Assembly: GCA_035575035.1 (NCBI GenBank)
Contig: DATLYH010000363.1
Location: 1 to 25,555 of the forward strand
DNA length: 25,555 nt
Source of the DNA: DATLYH01 sp035575035
GTDB taxonomy: Bacteria > Planctomycetota > Planctomycetia > Gemmatales > Gemmataceae
Reading direction: 5' to 3'
Every line of letters starts with the position of its first letter. The stretch's first letter is position 1. Below the pieces are notes generated by a model. It was given only the letters and a program-made list of their open reading frames with translations, did no database searches and was not told where the DNA came from. A program made the position numbers and the translations under genes. Shown piece after piece: positions 15,308-23,422 of the stretch.

Positions 15308-15958
15308 TTACCCGGCCGCGGCTGCCGGCAGCGCCCCGACGCCGAGTTGGTCCTGCATCAGGCGAACGATGGTCTCCACCACGTCGGCATGGCGGTCGGG
15401 GGCGCTCCAGTCGGGAGTGGTCTGGTAGCTGATCTTGTCGGGGAAGGCCCGGTATTCGACCTGGGAGCCGTTCAGGTCAAGGATGTGGTTGACCAGGCCC
15501 TGGGCGAAGCCGGCGGGGACATCGCAGAGCAAAGGTGTCAGCCGGATCTGGTGCTCAGGCATGCTGGCCTGCGGCAAGGCCAGGTCCACCAGTACGTGTC
15601 CCTCGATCAAGGCGACCAGGTGGCCCGGCCAGTAGTCGGTCGATGGCGGGTGGCCGCCGCCGACGTGGACCAGCCAGGAACCGTCCTCACGGCTCCACTG
15701 GGCCAACTCCTCGGCGGTCCAGGGCGCCCTTCCGATCCGCCGGGCGCGGGCGATCAAGGGCGGGTTGGCCACCAGGACCTCGACCGAGCACGGTCGGGCC
15801 GTAAAACCCCAGCGCGCCAGCGCCGCCAGGGTGATGCGCGTGCAGGCGATACATGCGTTGGCCGGGTAATGCTCAGGGATCACCCGACAGGCGGCGTTCA
15901 TGAAGGCGATAAGCTGACGGTACTGTTGCCGGCTGACGCCGGGAGATTGGCGGAACAT
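15308..15958 (-). CDS. Unrecognised protein with Cys-His-Asp arrangement
   Basis: I do not recognise this 216-residue soluble protein. Counting from the ATG at 15958, ANACIACTRITLAALARWGF contains Cys36 and Cys39 at the start of a helix. His113 lies in YWPGHLVALI and Asp125 in GHVLVDLALPQA. A Cys at a helix start followed by a His on one strand and an Asp on the next is the layout of transglutaminase-like or other papain-fold cysteine enzymes, so such a role is possible but unproven. There is no signal peptide or membrane segment. A TTG at 16006 would extend it by 16 residues; the ATG is preferred because GAAGAG precedes it. It stands alone between a convergent gene and a non-coding stretch. 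Confidence 0.65.
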   Translation of the reverse strand: MFRQSPGVSRQQYRQLIAFMNAACRVIPEHYPANACIACTRITLAALARWGFTARPCSVEVLVANPPLIARARRIGRAPWTAEELAQWSREDGSWLVHVGGGHPPSTDYWPGHLVALIEGHVLVDLALPQASMPEHQIRLTPLLCDVPAGFAQGLVNHILDLNGSQVEYRAFPDKISYQTTPDWSAPDRHADVVETIVRLMQDQLGVGALPAAAAG

Positions 15959-16364
15959 CTCTTCTCTGCGAGGGGGGGCGAGCGTCTTTTCTCTGCCGAT
16001 GCGCAAGCTTAGGCCGCCTTTTCACACCGGTCAAATTTCTCCGGGGAGGAAAGTTTTTACGAATAAAACGGATGGTCTGAGGATGTCATGACGACAGGAA
16101 AAGAGTCGCTCTCAGGGCCATTCGATTCTTGAAAGGACGGGGTTGCGGACCGGGATGCCGCGCCGGGCGTCGTGGCACCCGACTGTCAGCCGGTGTCACG
16201 CTCCATCTCGGCCACCCACGGCAGGTTTTCCCCAAATGGGAAACAAACAGTCCTGCGTCGTCCTCGGCACCCGAGCGGATTGGTCTTGCCTTGCAGCGGC
16301 CTCCTCGCTATCGTCCGGCCTCTCAAAAGCATGCATTGGGGTTTCTGCGGGGAGGGAAAAGCGC
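15959..16364. other. Non-coding stretch upstream of the lipoprotein gene
   Basis: No convincing gene was found in these 400 bases. The overlapping open frames here lack codon structure or family resemblance. Minor inverted repeats are present (TTTCTCC/GGAGGAAA near 16037-16053 and TTTCCC/GGGAAA at 16227-16243). It should contain the promoters of both flanking genes, but no clear -35/-10 pair was seen. GGAGGG at 16351-16356 is the likely ribosome-binding site for the next gene. Confidence 0.5.
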
Positions 16365-16748
16365 ATGATCGCGGCAAGGGGGAGGATCTGCGCCGTCGGG
16401 TTATTGCTGATAGCGGGCTGCGCCTCGGACTACTTCAAGCTGGCCTTTTTCCAGATGGGCGGCGGAGGACAGGAACAGGTGATCGCCGGCTCGCTGGAAA
16501 GTGTGTCACAGTCAACCCAGGCGGCCCTGAGCCGGCTCGGCCTCAGCGCCGTAGTCACCGAGCAGGGCGAGGACGTGCGCATCGCCGCCACCACGCCCCG
16601 GGGGCAGCGGTTCACCGTGGTGCTGACGCGCGAGAAGAGCATCGACGCCACCGAGCGGACCCGCGTCCGGATCGAGTGGGAAGAGGGGATCGACAAGGAG
16701 CTGGGGCTGCACATCCTGTCGCAGCTTGTCGTCGCCTCGCCGCGCTAG
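16365..16748 (+). CDS. Small lipoprotein of unknown function
   Basis: This 127-residue protein has a lipoprotein signal ending LIAGC, with Cys19 as the lipidation site. The mature part begins with a Gly/Gln-rich linker (QMGGGGQEQ). It then shows an alternating helix/strand pattern (SVSQSTQAALSRLGL, AVVTEQGEDVRIAATT, RFTVVLTREK, RTRVRIEWEEG), like small DUF3568-type periplasmic lipoproteins; this is a resemblance only. The start at 16365 is chosen because GGAGGG lies eight bases upstream and the signal peptide begins there; the frame is open further upstream without signal-like sequence. A hairpin follows the stop by 11 bases. The VWA protein gene is next on the same strand. Confidence 0.7.
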   Translation: MIAARGRICAVGLLLIAGCASDYFKLAFFQMGGGGQEQVIAGSLESVSQSTQAALSRLGLSAVVTEQGEDVRIAATTPRGQRFTVVLTREKSIDATERTRVRIEWEEGIDKELGLHILSQLVVASPR

Positions 16749-16754
16749 GCGCAC

Positions 16755-16787
16755 AAAAAAGCGGTGGCGCTGCCGTGCGCCACCGCT
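16755..16787 (-). terminator. Rho-independent terminator facing the minus strand
   Basis: Perfect 11-bp arms (AGCGGTGGCGC 16760-16770 and GCGCCACCGCT 16777-16787) enclose a 6-base loop. On the minus strand the hairpin runs into six consecutive Ts (16760-16755). On the plus strand it follows the lipoprotein stop closely but lacks a T-tract. It may act in both directions. Confidence 0.65.
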
Positions 16788-16934
16788 CCTCCTCAAGGTG
16801 GGTCAACACCACAAGACGACACGCATCAAGTTGGACGGCGTCTCGACCTCACCGTTGGGGGCCGGCCACCCTTCCCACTACCAAGTATCGGCCGCCGCGC
16901 CGGCGGAACTTGAATAGTCCAGAGAGCCCTGTTG

Positions 16935-17849
16935 ATGGAACCAACCGCCCCTCCGTCCTCGCGGCGCCCCACCCTGGCCTGGTCGGGACTGCTCTCGGCC
17001 GCCGTCCACGGGCTGTTCCTCGCTCTCCTCTGCCGCCCCGCCGGCAGTCCGCCGACTGTTGACCAGCCTCTGCCGGTCCAGGTTTGCTCCATCGTCGCGC
17101 CTGAAGCCCCGCCGCCCTTGCCTCCGTTGGCGCCGCCGGCCATCGAAGGGCCGCCCGCTGGGCCGCCGGAGCCGCCCAGCGCCGACAATCCGCCCGCGCC
17201 GGCGAGCCGGTCGGGACCTGAACCTGGATCGACGTCCGGCGGGCCAGACCCAGGAGATGATCCACCCGGAGGACAGAGCAGCGGCATGGGTTCCGGCAGG
17301 GGAACGGCGCCGGGTTCCTGGACCGGGCCGTCCATTTTCCAGGTGGAGGGGATCGGTAAGAGTGTCGTCTACGTGATTGACCGCTCGGTCAGCATGGGCC
17401 CGTTTCTGAAGGCGGCCAAGCGCGAATTGCTCGCCAGTCTTGAACAACTCCCCGAGGAGGTCCGTTTTCAGGTCATTCTTTACAACCGCCATGCTGAACC
17501 GCTCCGGTTGAGGGGTCGGACCGACTTGGCACCGGCCACCGCCGCGAACAAGCGCGAGACGGCCCGGCTCCTGGAGTCGTTGCCCGCCGCGGGGAGCACC
17601 GATCACCTCGCCGGGCTGAGGCGGGCGCTGGCCCTGCGGCCGGAGGTGATCTTCTTCATCACCGACGCAGATGACCTGACCGCGCAGCAGATCGCGGCCG
17701 TCACTCAGCTGAACCGCAGCCGGACTGCCATCCATACCATCGAGTTGTCCCGGTCTTCGCGCGGGCCGCATCCGGACGGACCGCTCGCCCTGCTGGCACG
17801 GCACAACCGGGGGACATATCGGCGGGTGAGTCTGGGCGGTGGTCCGTAG
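16935..17849 (+). CDS. Membrane-anchored VWA domain protein with proline-rich linker
   Basis: This 304-residue protein has a short basic N-terminus, one transmembrane segment (about residues 15-33), a long Pro/Gly/Ser-rich linker (about 50-135) and a von Willebrand factor A domain. The metal-ion-dependent adhesion site is intact: DRSVSM at 149-154 (D-x-S-x-S), a Thr in AAGSTDHL and an Asp in FFITDADD. The TonB/TolA-like layout (membrane anchor, proline-rich spacer, globular end) suggests that the VWA domain reaches into the periplasm to bind a partner. The partner is not known. An in-frame TTG at 16932 is just one codon upstream. It may pair with the small lipoprotein gene before it, although a hairpin lies between them. 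Confidence 0.85.
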   Translation: MEPTAPPSSRRPTLAWSGLLSAAVHGLFLALLCRPAGSPPTVDQPLPVQVCSIVAPEAPPPLPPLAPPAIEGPPAGPPEPPSADNPPAPASRSGPEPGSTSGGPDPGDDPPGGQSSGMGSGRGTAPGSWTGPSIFQVEGIGKSVVYVIDRSVSMGPFLKAAKRELLASLEQLPEEVRFQVILYNRHAEPLRLRGRTDLAPATAANKRETARLLESLPAAGSTDHLAGLRRALALRPEVIFFITDADDLTAQQIAAVTQLNRSRTAIHTIELSRSSRGPHPDGPLALLARHNRGTYRRVSLGGGP

Positions 17850-17876
17850 AGTGTACGCGTCCGGTGGATCATGTCC

Positions 17877-17905
17877 TTGACAGGTCGAGTATGTTAAGCT
17901 GATGA
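17877..17905 (+). promoter_or_regulatory. Possible promoter of the LRR gene
   Basis: TTGACA at 17877-17882 is a perfect -35 hexamer, and 17 bases later TGATGA (17900-17905) is a weak -10. It lies about 65 bases before the LRR start. The -10 is poor, so this is tentative. Confidence 0.35.
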
Positions 17906-17969
17906 AACGAACCTGGGGTACGGGACTTTCCTACTCACCGACAGGGGCATACCAGGGGCAGAAACACCT

Positions 17970-19094
17970 ATGCCATTCTCCCAAAGATGGGCAGGGGCCC
18001 TGTTAGGATCAGCAATCCTTGTCGCGCTCCTGCTTGGCGTCCTTTGGCTGGAGCGATCTTCCCGCCGGCCGAGGTGGGAGGAGTTCGTGGCCAGCCTCCC
18101 CGCAGGGCAGCGCGAGACCGTGGAAACCCTTCACCGCGATGGGATCCGCGTTTGGCTCGATTGCGATGTTGCCCGGAGGGACGAGCTCACCGCCTTCGTA
18201 CAGCCCGAATGCGCTCCCGGCACCGATGAACATCTTCGCCTGCTCGGTACGCTGCCCAAGCTCAACACGGTCCATGTCGATGGCACCTTCGTGACGGACG
18301 AGGGGCTGAGTCACCTTGCCCGGTTGCCACTGCTCAAGAGCCTTACGCTTCCTTATAGCCGGATCACCGACGACGGACTCCGGCATCTGTCCGGGCTCAC
18401 GGAACTCGATTGCCTCGACTTGAGTTGGAGTCCTCTCCGGGGCGACGGCTTGGTGTATCTGGCCCCGCTCAAGAAGCTGTGGAGGTTGGACTTGTCTGGT
18501 TCCCGAGTCGCAACGGGTTTTCAACACCTTTCCGGGGAGCGTTTGCATCTCTTGATGCTGGCGGATACGCAAGTCGATGATAAGGCCTTGCCGGCAATCG
18601 GCTGCCTCCCCACGCTGACTGTCCTGGAGCTGGACGGAACCCCGATTACCTCCGCAGGACTCGCGCATCTGGCCGGACTCAAGCGCCTTGCGTATCTCTC
18701 CGTAGCCCGAACGGCCATTGATGACAATGGTATACGCAGCCTGGCGCAACTGCCGGAGGTGCGGGAGTTCGACCTCCAGAACACGCGGGTCACGGGGGCA
18801 GGGTTTGAACCGTTCCGAGACCGATCCAACCTGCGGGGCGTAAACCTTCGGCAATGTCCGGTGACCGAGGAGGGAGTCCAGGCACTCTCTCGTTTGCCGC
18901 GCCTCGGCAGTCTGGATCTTAGCGAAACGCCGGTTACCGACGCTTGGCTGGCCCACCTCCACGGCTGCCGGGAGTTGAGGTCCCTGACGCTCGAACAGAC
19001 CCTCGTTTCCCGGGAAGCGGTCAGGCAACTGCACGAGAACCTGCCCGCGTGCCAGGTGAAGTGGACACCCCGACGTGACCGAGGCGGCCAATGA
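17970..19094 (+). CDS. Leucine-rich repeat protein with N-terminal membrane anchor
   Basis: This 374-residue protein has a hydrophobic segment at about residues 8-27, serving as signal peptide or anchor. From about residue 85 to 365 it is built of roughly 11 repeats of about 24 residues, of the form L-x-x-L-x-L-x-x-T-x-V/I-T-D-x-G-L-x-x-L. This is the cysteine-free variant of the bacterial/RNI-like LRR common in planctomycetes. Such domains are protein-binding scaffolds; the partner is unknown. No catalytic domain is present. The protein probably faces the periplasm. It ends 73 bases from the convergent hemH gene. The ribosome-binding site is weak (GGCAGAAAC). Confidence 0.88.
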   Translation: MPFSQRWAGALLGSAILVALLLGVLWLERSSRRPRWEEFVASLPAGQRETVETLHRDGIRVWLDCDVARRDELTAFVQPECAPGTDEHLRLLGTLPKLNTVHVDGTFVTDEGLSHLARLPLLKSLTLPYSRITDDGLRHLSGLTELDCLDLSWSPLRGDGLVYLAPLKKLWRLDLSGSRVATGFQHLSGERLHLLMLADTQVDDKALPAIGCLPTLTVLELDGTPITSAGLAHLAGLKRLAYLSVARTAIDDNGIRSLAQLPEVREFDLQNTRVTGAGFEPFRDRSNLRGVNLRQCPVTEEGVQALSRLPRLGSLDLSETPVTDAWLAHLHGCRELRSLTLEQTLVSREAVRQLHENLPACQVKWTPRRDRGGQ

Positions 19095-19167
19095 ACGACA
19101 CGGCCTTGACCGCGTGAGCATAATCCGCCGGGCGCGTACCGTAGGGCTCGCCGCGGAGCCGCGCGGG

Positions 19168-20145
19168 TCAGAGCCAGCCCCGGCCCTCTTCCTGCACCAG
19201 CGTCCGCATGGCCGCGATCCAGGCGGGATGGTCGTTCAGGCAGGAGCAGGCGTGCAGTTCCTCGCCGCCGGCATGGCGGAAGACCTCGCGCGCCTCGTTG
19301 CCGATCTCGTCGAGCGTCTCCAGGCAGTCGGTCGTGAAGCCGGGCATGGCCACGAAGACCCGCTTGATTCCTTGCCGGGCCAGCCGGCGCAGCACTTCCT
19401 CGGTGTAGGGCTTGAGCCACTCATCCCGGCCGAAGAGCGATTGGAACGATTGCGTCCAGCGCTGCCGCGGCCAGCCGAGCCGCTTGATCAACAGGGCGGT
19501 CGTGCGCTTGACGTGGGTGGCATAGGGGTCGCCGCGCTGAGCGTACCGGATCGGGATGCCGTGGAAACTGAGCAGGAAGTGCTCCGGCTGCCAGGGGAGC
19601 CGGGCCAGCTCGTCCCGGATTACCGCTGTCAGCGCGTCAAGGTAGGCGGGGTGGTCGTAGTAGGGAGGCACAATGCGCAGGGCCGGCACCCGCGTCTGCT
19701 TCAGGAGCGCCTTGAAAAGGGCGTCAGTCGCCGAGGCCGTGGTCGTGGCCGAATACTGTGGGTACATCGGCAGCACGATCAGCCGATCGACACCGCTGGC
19801 GATCAACTCGTTGACCACCTTTTCCAGCGGCGGGTTGCCGATCTGCATGCCGAAGCGGACCGGCACGCCGGGCAGAGCTTCCTGGAGCTTCTCGGCTTGC
19901 CGCCGCGTCAAGTGGAGCAGGGGAGAGTCGGTCTTCTCGTCCCAGATGCGGCGGTACTTGGCGGCTGATTGCGCAGGGCGGGTGGTGAGGATGAACAAAT
20001 TCAGGACCAGCCGCCAGCGCCAGCTGGCCGCTCCCTCGATGACGCGCGGGTCACTGAGGAACTGGCGGAGATAACGGCGCAAGGCCGGCACGTTGGGGGC
20101 ATCGGGGGTGCCGAGTTGGATGAGAAGGACGGCTGGGGTTCGCAT
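19168..20145 (-). CDS. hemH: Ferrochelatase
   Basis: Ferrochelatase inserts Fe(2+) into a porphyrin in the last steps of haem synthesis. The 325-residue protein shows LLIQLGTPDAP at its start, YPQYSATTTAS, the catalytic His195 in LLSFHGIPIRY, FGRDEWLKPYT and the conserved acidic Glu276 in PGFTTDCLETLDEI. The length is normal for bacterial enzymes. The ATG at 20145 fits the family N-terminus; the in-frame extension to 20232 reads through a repeat-like sequence. No ribosome-binding site is visible, since the bases before the ATG are CTCACCACTTACC-like repeat. The fdxA gene lies 107 bases upstream on the same strand, a sensible pairing for iron-dependent functions. Confidence 0.95.
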   Translation of the reverse strand: MRTPAVLLIQLGTPDAPNVPALRRYLRQFLSDPRVIEGAASWRWRLVLNLFILTTRPAQSAAKYRRIWDEKTDSPLLHLTRRQAEKLQEALPGVPVRFGMQIGNPPLEKVVNELIASGVDRLIVLPMYPQYSATTTASATDALFKALLKQTRVPALRIVPPYYDHPAYLDALTAVIRDELARLPWQPEHFLLSFHGIPIRYAQRGDPYATHVKRTTALLIKRLGWPRQRWTQSFQSLFGRDEWLKPYTEEVLRRLARQGIKRVFVAMPGFTTDCLETLDEIGNEAREVFRHAGGEELHACSCLNDHPAWIAAMRTLVQEEGRGWL

Positions 20146-20161
20146 GGTGCGTGATAAGGGG

Positions 20162-20172
20162 TAAGTGGTGAG
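20162..20172. repeat. Inverted copy of the heptamer repeat upstream of hemH
   Basis: TAAGTGGTGAG is exactly complementary to CTCACCACTTA at 20225-20235 in the heptamer array. The two could fold the fdxA-hemH spacer into a hairpin with an approximately 50-base loop. Confidence 0.7.
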
Positions 20173-20220
20173 GGGAGGGTAGTGCTCCGAAAGAGGAGAT
20201 GGATTGCATCTCGGTTCTTT

Positions 20221-20255
20221 ACCACTCACCACTTACCACTCACCACTCACCACTA
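20221..20255. repeat. Five tandem heptamers at the fdxA 3' end
   Basis: ACCACTC, ACCACTT, ACCACTC, ACCACTC and ACCACTA follow one another without gaps. On the minus strand the array begins with the TAG stop of fdxA. Two similar heptamers lie at the 3' end of the metal-binding lipoprotein gene (2142-2155). This resembles the short tandemly repeated heptanucleotides described in cyanobacteria. Confidence 0.85.
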
Positions 20256-20558
20256 CTTTTTCTGGCACTCCGGCCCTTCCTGCGGGTCCTGTTTTTCGGT
20301 GATGTGTCCGCCGCTCTCCTTCAGCGCCGCCGAGCGCTCGGCGTTCAGGGCGGTGAAGCTGGCCCACTGCGCCGGCACGTTGGCCTCGGCATAGATTGCC
20401 TCCACCGGGCACTCCGGGACGCAGGCCTCGCAGTCGATGCAGTCCACCGGGTCGATGTAGAGCATCTTCTCGTCCTGGTAGAAGCACTCGACCGGGCAGA
20501 CTGCAACGCAGTCGGTGTATTTGCAGTCGTAGCAGGGCTGGCAAACAACGTGCGTCAT
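20253..20558 (-). CDS. fdxA: 7Fe ferredoxin ([3Fe-4S][4Fe-4S])
   Basis: This is a small electron carrier of 101 residues. The cysteine pattern matches Azotobacter FdI: CYDCKYTDCVAVCPVECF (Cys9, 12, 17, 21) followed by CIDCEACVPECPVEAI, and the rest of the chain (LNAERSAALKESGGHITEKQDP) also follows that family. One extra Cys at position 6 precedes the usual set. The ATG at 20558 is chosen over an upstream GTG-type extension because AAGGAAG lies seven to eight bases before it and the family begins here. It is followed after 107 bases by hemH and preceded after 238 bases by priA, all on the minus strand. Confidence 0.95.
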   Translation of the reverse strand: MTHVVCQPCYDCKYTDCVAVCPVECFYQDEKMLYIDPVDCIDCEACVPECPVEAIYAEANVPAQWASFTALNAERSAALKESGGHITEKQDPQEGPECQKK

Positions 20559-20796
20559 TCGGGTTGCTTCCTTTTCTCCGGGGAGGACATCCGGCCAAGG
20601 CGGACCCGGGACCTGTCCCTCGACCATGTCCCCAGGTTGTGGTTTGGGTTATGGGTACTGGTTCTGCAACTAGGTTCAGGCTCACCTCCGGGTCGGCGAG
20701 TGGTGTTTCTCTCAGGTATCCTTACCAATTGCGCCGGGCATTGTCCAGGGGTTAGCGACGGGCCCTCAGCCGCTTGCGACTTGGCATCCCGTATCT

Positions 20797-23139
20797 CTAC
20801 AACATATTCAACGGGTCCACATCGACGGTGAATTCCACTTCCGATGGAGGTCGGATCGTTTGCAGCACATTCCGCAGCAACTCGTGGAGGATGGCCGCGC
20901 TGGGCGATTGTAGCTGGAAGTGGAACCGGTAGTACCCCTTCAACCGGAACACCGGCGCCTCAGCCGGCCCCAGCAAGCGGACCTCCGCTGGCTCGGTTCC
21001 CGGCGGCGTCAGAGCACGCATCCCCGCGGTGAAGGCGGCGGCCAGGCGCTCGGCGAAAGCGCCGGCAGCGTCGCGGTCGCGGCTGCGGACGATCAGCCGG
21101 GCCATCCGCTGGAAGGGGGGATAGTTGTGGGCTCGGCGATGGGCCAATTCCTGGGTCACGAAGCCAGTGTAATCGTGCGCCGCCGCCAGCGCGATGCACG
21201 GCTGCTCGGGGTTGAAGGTCTGCACCAGTACCTGGCCGCCGCGCGGACCGCGCCCCGCCCGCCCCGCTACCTGCGACAAGAGCTGGAACGTCCGCTCCGC
21301 CGACCGGAAGTCCGGGATGTGCAGCCCGACGTCGGCGTTGACCACCCCGACCAGCGTCACGTTGGGGAAATCAAGCCCCTTGGCGATCATCTGGGTGCCG
21401 AGCAGGATGTGGATCAACCCGCGACGGAAGGCGGCCAGCACCCGGCCATGGCTGCCCGGCCGGCGCATCGTGTCGCTATCCATCCGCCGGACGACGTAGC
21501 CGGGGAACTTCGCTTCGATCTCCGCCTGGAGCTTCTCGGTCCCCAGTCCCTGGTAGCGGACCTGGTTCTGGCCGCACTGCGGGCATTGTTCGGGCGGCGC
21601 CTGCTCGTAGCCGCAGTAATGGCACAAGAGCACCTCGCGCTGACGGTGGTAGGTCAGGGCCAGGTCGCAGAAACGGCAGGCTTCGACGTGGCCGCACGCC
21701 GGGCAGTGGACATGGGTGGCGTAGCCACGGCGGTTGAGCAGCAGCATCACCTGGCCGCCGGCCCGCAGTGCCTCCTTCATGGCCCGCTCCAGCGCGGGGC
21801 TCAGGGCGCTGTAGCGGCCGCCGCTCGGCGGGACCCGGCGCAGGTCGATCAGGGCCACCCGCGGCAGCGGCCGATCAAGCACCCGGTTGGGGAGGCTGAG
21901 CAGGGTGTACTGGCCGCGCTGGGCGTTGTACCAACTCTCCAGCGACGGCGTCGCCGAGCCGAGCAGGATCGGGATGTTCTCCAACCGGGCCCGCATCACG
22001 CCGACATCACGGGCATGATAGCGCGGCGTCGATTCCTGCTTGAACGTCCCCTCGTGTTCCTCGTCAATGACGATCAGGCCAAGCCGCCGGGCCGGAGCGA
22101 AGATGGCGCTGCGGGCGCCGACGATCACCTGCACCTGCCCGGCTGCCACGCGCCGCCAGTGGCCGCCGCGCTCCGCATCGCCGAGGTGGCTATGCAGCAC
22201 CGCCACCTCGCCGCAGCGGCCGCGGAAGCGCTGGATGGTCTGCGGCGTCAAGCTGATCTCCGGCACCAGCACCAGTGCTTCCTTCCCCTGACGCACCACC
22301 TCCTCGATGGCCCGCAGGTAGATTTCCGTCTTGCCGCTGCCGGTGACACCGTGGAGCAGGAACGCCTGGAAGCCGCCCTGCCGCAGCCGCTGCTCAATCG
22401 GCGCCCACGCCTTCAGCTGGTCGGGGTTAAGCAGGACCGGCCCCTCGACAGCGATCGGCTCCTCCGTGCCGTCGGTGAATCGGTCGATCCGCCGCACCAC
22501 CCGGCGGGCGAACCCTTTCTCAACGAGCGCTTCCAGCGGGCCGGAGCCGCAGCGGACCTGCCGGGCCAACTGCCGCATCTCCACCGGCTTGCCCGCAGCC
22601 CGGAGCTGGTCGAGGGCGGCCGACTGCTTGGGCGTCAACGGCGGGGCCGGCTGCGGCAATTCTTCTTCGGGGACCGCTTCGAGGAACACCGCCGGGCGCG
22701 TGCCGGCCTGCTCCTTGACCCCGGCCGGCACCACCGCATTGAGTACCTGGCCCCAGCCGCAGAGGTAGTAGTCGGCCATCCAGCGCGTTAGGCGGAGGAG
22801 GTTGGGCGTCAACAGCGCCTCGGCATCCAGTACCTTGCGGATCTCCTTCACCGGCCGCGCTGGCGCCGTCTCTGTCAGGCCGACGCAGTAGCCGACCGTC
22901 GGCTTGTCCCCCTTGCCGAAGGGCGCCTGCACCCGCTTGCCGACGGCGACGGCATGGCGCAATCCTTCCGGCACAGCGTAGGTGTAGGCCTGATCCAACG
23001 GACGATCGAAGACCACCTCGGCAAAGAGGCCGGCCGACTGGGCGGGAGGGGATTCGACCTCGCCAAAAAGCTCGCCTTGGGTTGTCTGTGCCACGGTTGC
23101 TTCTCGCTGTAAAACGAACTCCTTGGGCAATATAGACAT
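20797..23139 (-). CDS. priA: Primosomal protein N' (replication restart helicase)
   Basis: PriA reloads the replicative helicase at stalled forks. The 780-residue frame shows an N-terminal DNA-binding region (about 40-145, FDRPLDQAYTYAVP and ADYYLCGWGQVLNAVVPAGVK). Walker A GVTGSGKT is at 264-271 and the DEEH box at 359-362. Eight zinc-binding cysteines lie in four CxxC pairs between Cys479 and Cys522. Helicase motifs include GTQMIAKGLDFPNVTLVGVVNAD and QVAGRAGRG. Its length is close to the B. subtilis protein. The start is uncertain: the ATG at 23139 overlaps two -10-like hexamers, and a GTG at 23094 preceded by GAGAAG would shorten it by 15 residues. Confidence 0.95.
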   Translation of the reverse strand: MSILPKEFVLQREATVAQTTQGELFGEVESPPAQSAGLFAEVVFDRPLDQAYTYAVPEGLRHAVAVGKRVQAPFGKGDKPTVGYCVGLTETAPARPVKEIRKVLDAEALLTPNLLRLTRWMADYYLCGWGQVLNAVVPAGVKEQAGTRPAVFLEAVPEEELPQPAPPLTPKQSAALDQLRAAGKPVEMRQLARQVRCGSGPLEALVEKGFARRVVRRIDRFTDGTEEPIAVEGPVLLNPDQLKAWAPIEQRLRQGGFQAFLLHGVTGSGKTEIYLRAIEEVVRQGKEALVLVPEISLTPQTIQRFRGRCGEVAVLHSHLGDAERGGHWRRVAAGQVQVIVGARSAIFAPARRLGLIVIDEEHEGTFKQESTPRYHARDVGVMRARLENIPILLGSATPSLESWYNAQRGQYTLLSLPNRVLDRPLPRVALIDLRRVPPSGGRYSALSPALERAMKEALRAGGQVMLLLNRRGYATHVHCPACGHVEACRFCDLALTYHRQREVLLCHYCGYEQAPPEQCPQCGQNQVRYQGLGTEKLQAEIEAKFPGYVVRRMDSDTMRRPGSHGRVLAAFRRGLIHILLGTQMIAKGLDFPNVTLVGVVNADVGLHIPDFRSAERTFQLLSQVAGRAGRGPRGGQVLVQTFNPEQPCIALAAAHDYTGFVTQELAHRRAHNYPPFQRMARLIVRSRDRDAAGAFAERLAAAFTAGMRALTPPGTEPAEVRLLGPAEAPVFRLKGYYRFHFQLQSPSAAILHELLRNVLQTIRPPSEVEFTVDVDPLNML

Positions 23140-23144
23140 TTATA
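23129..23144 (-). promoter_or_regulatory. -10-like hexamers overlapping the annotated priA ATG
   Basis: On the minus strand TATAAA (23144-23139) and TATATT (23134-23129) sit over and just after the ATG at 23139. If either is the true -10, transcription would begin inside the first codons, and the GTG at 23094 would be the real start. No clear -35 was found. Confidence 0.3.
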
Positions 23145-23388
23145 CACTAATCGATTCGATGCCGAAATGCGAGGTCCGTTGGACGCTCCATCTAGCATAA
23201 CCGGCCCGACAGGAGGGAAAGGGACCAAGCTCTGCATTTGAGGGAGGAGAGAGGGCGGGTTGGAAGGGATCAGCGTGAAGAAGAGATTTTACGGCGGTCC
23301 GGGACCGGCCGTGGCAAGCCTGCCGCTTGCGGCACGGACCGCCGGCCCGGGCGATGCAGGAGAAACTGGGCGCCGCCTTGGCTGCTGG

Positions 23389-23415
23389 TATGATGATGCC
23401 CATCCATTCAGGAGG
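23389..23415 (+). promoter_or_regulatory. -10-like hexamer and ribosome-binding site of the secreted toroid protein
   Basis: TATGAT at 23389-23394 is a good -10 hexamer but its -35 (CTGGGC) is weak. AGGAGG at 23410-23415 lies seven bases before the ATG at 23423 and fixes that start. The remaining spacer toward priA contains an imperfect hairpin near 23309-23338 and nothing else I recognise. Confidence 0.45.
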
Positions 23416-23422
23416 TGTTGCC

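Noticed and set aside
16129..16368. A 79-residue frame upstream of the lipoprotein
   Set aside because: No ribosome-binding site or recognisable composition, and it overlaps the lipoprotein start in another frame.
20920..22791. A 623-residue plus-strand frame opposite priA
   Set aside because: PriA helicase motifs and zinc cysteines are unmistakable on the minus strand.
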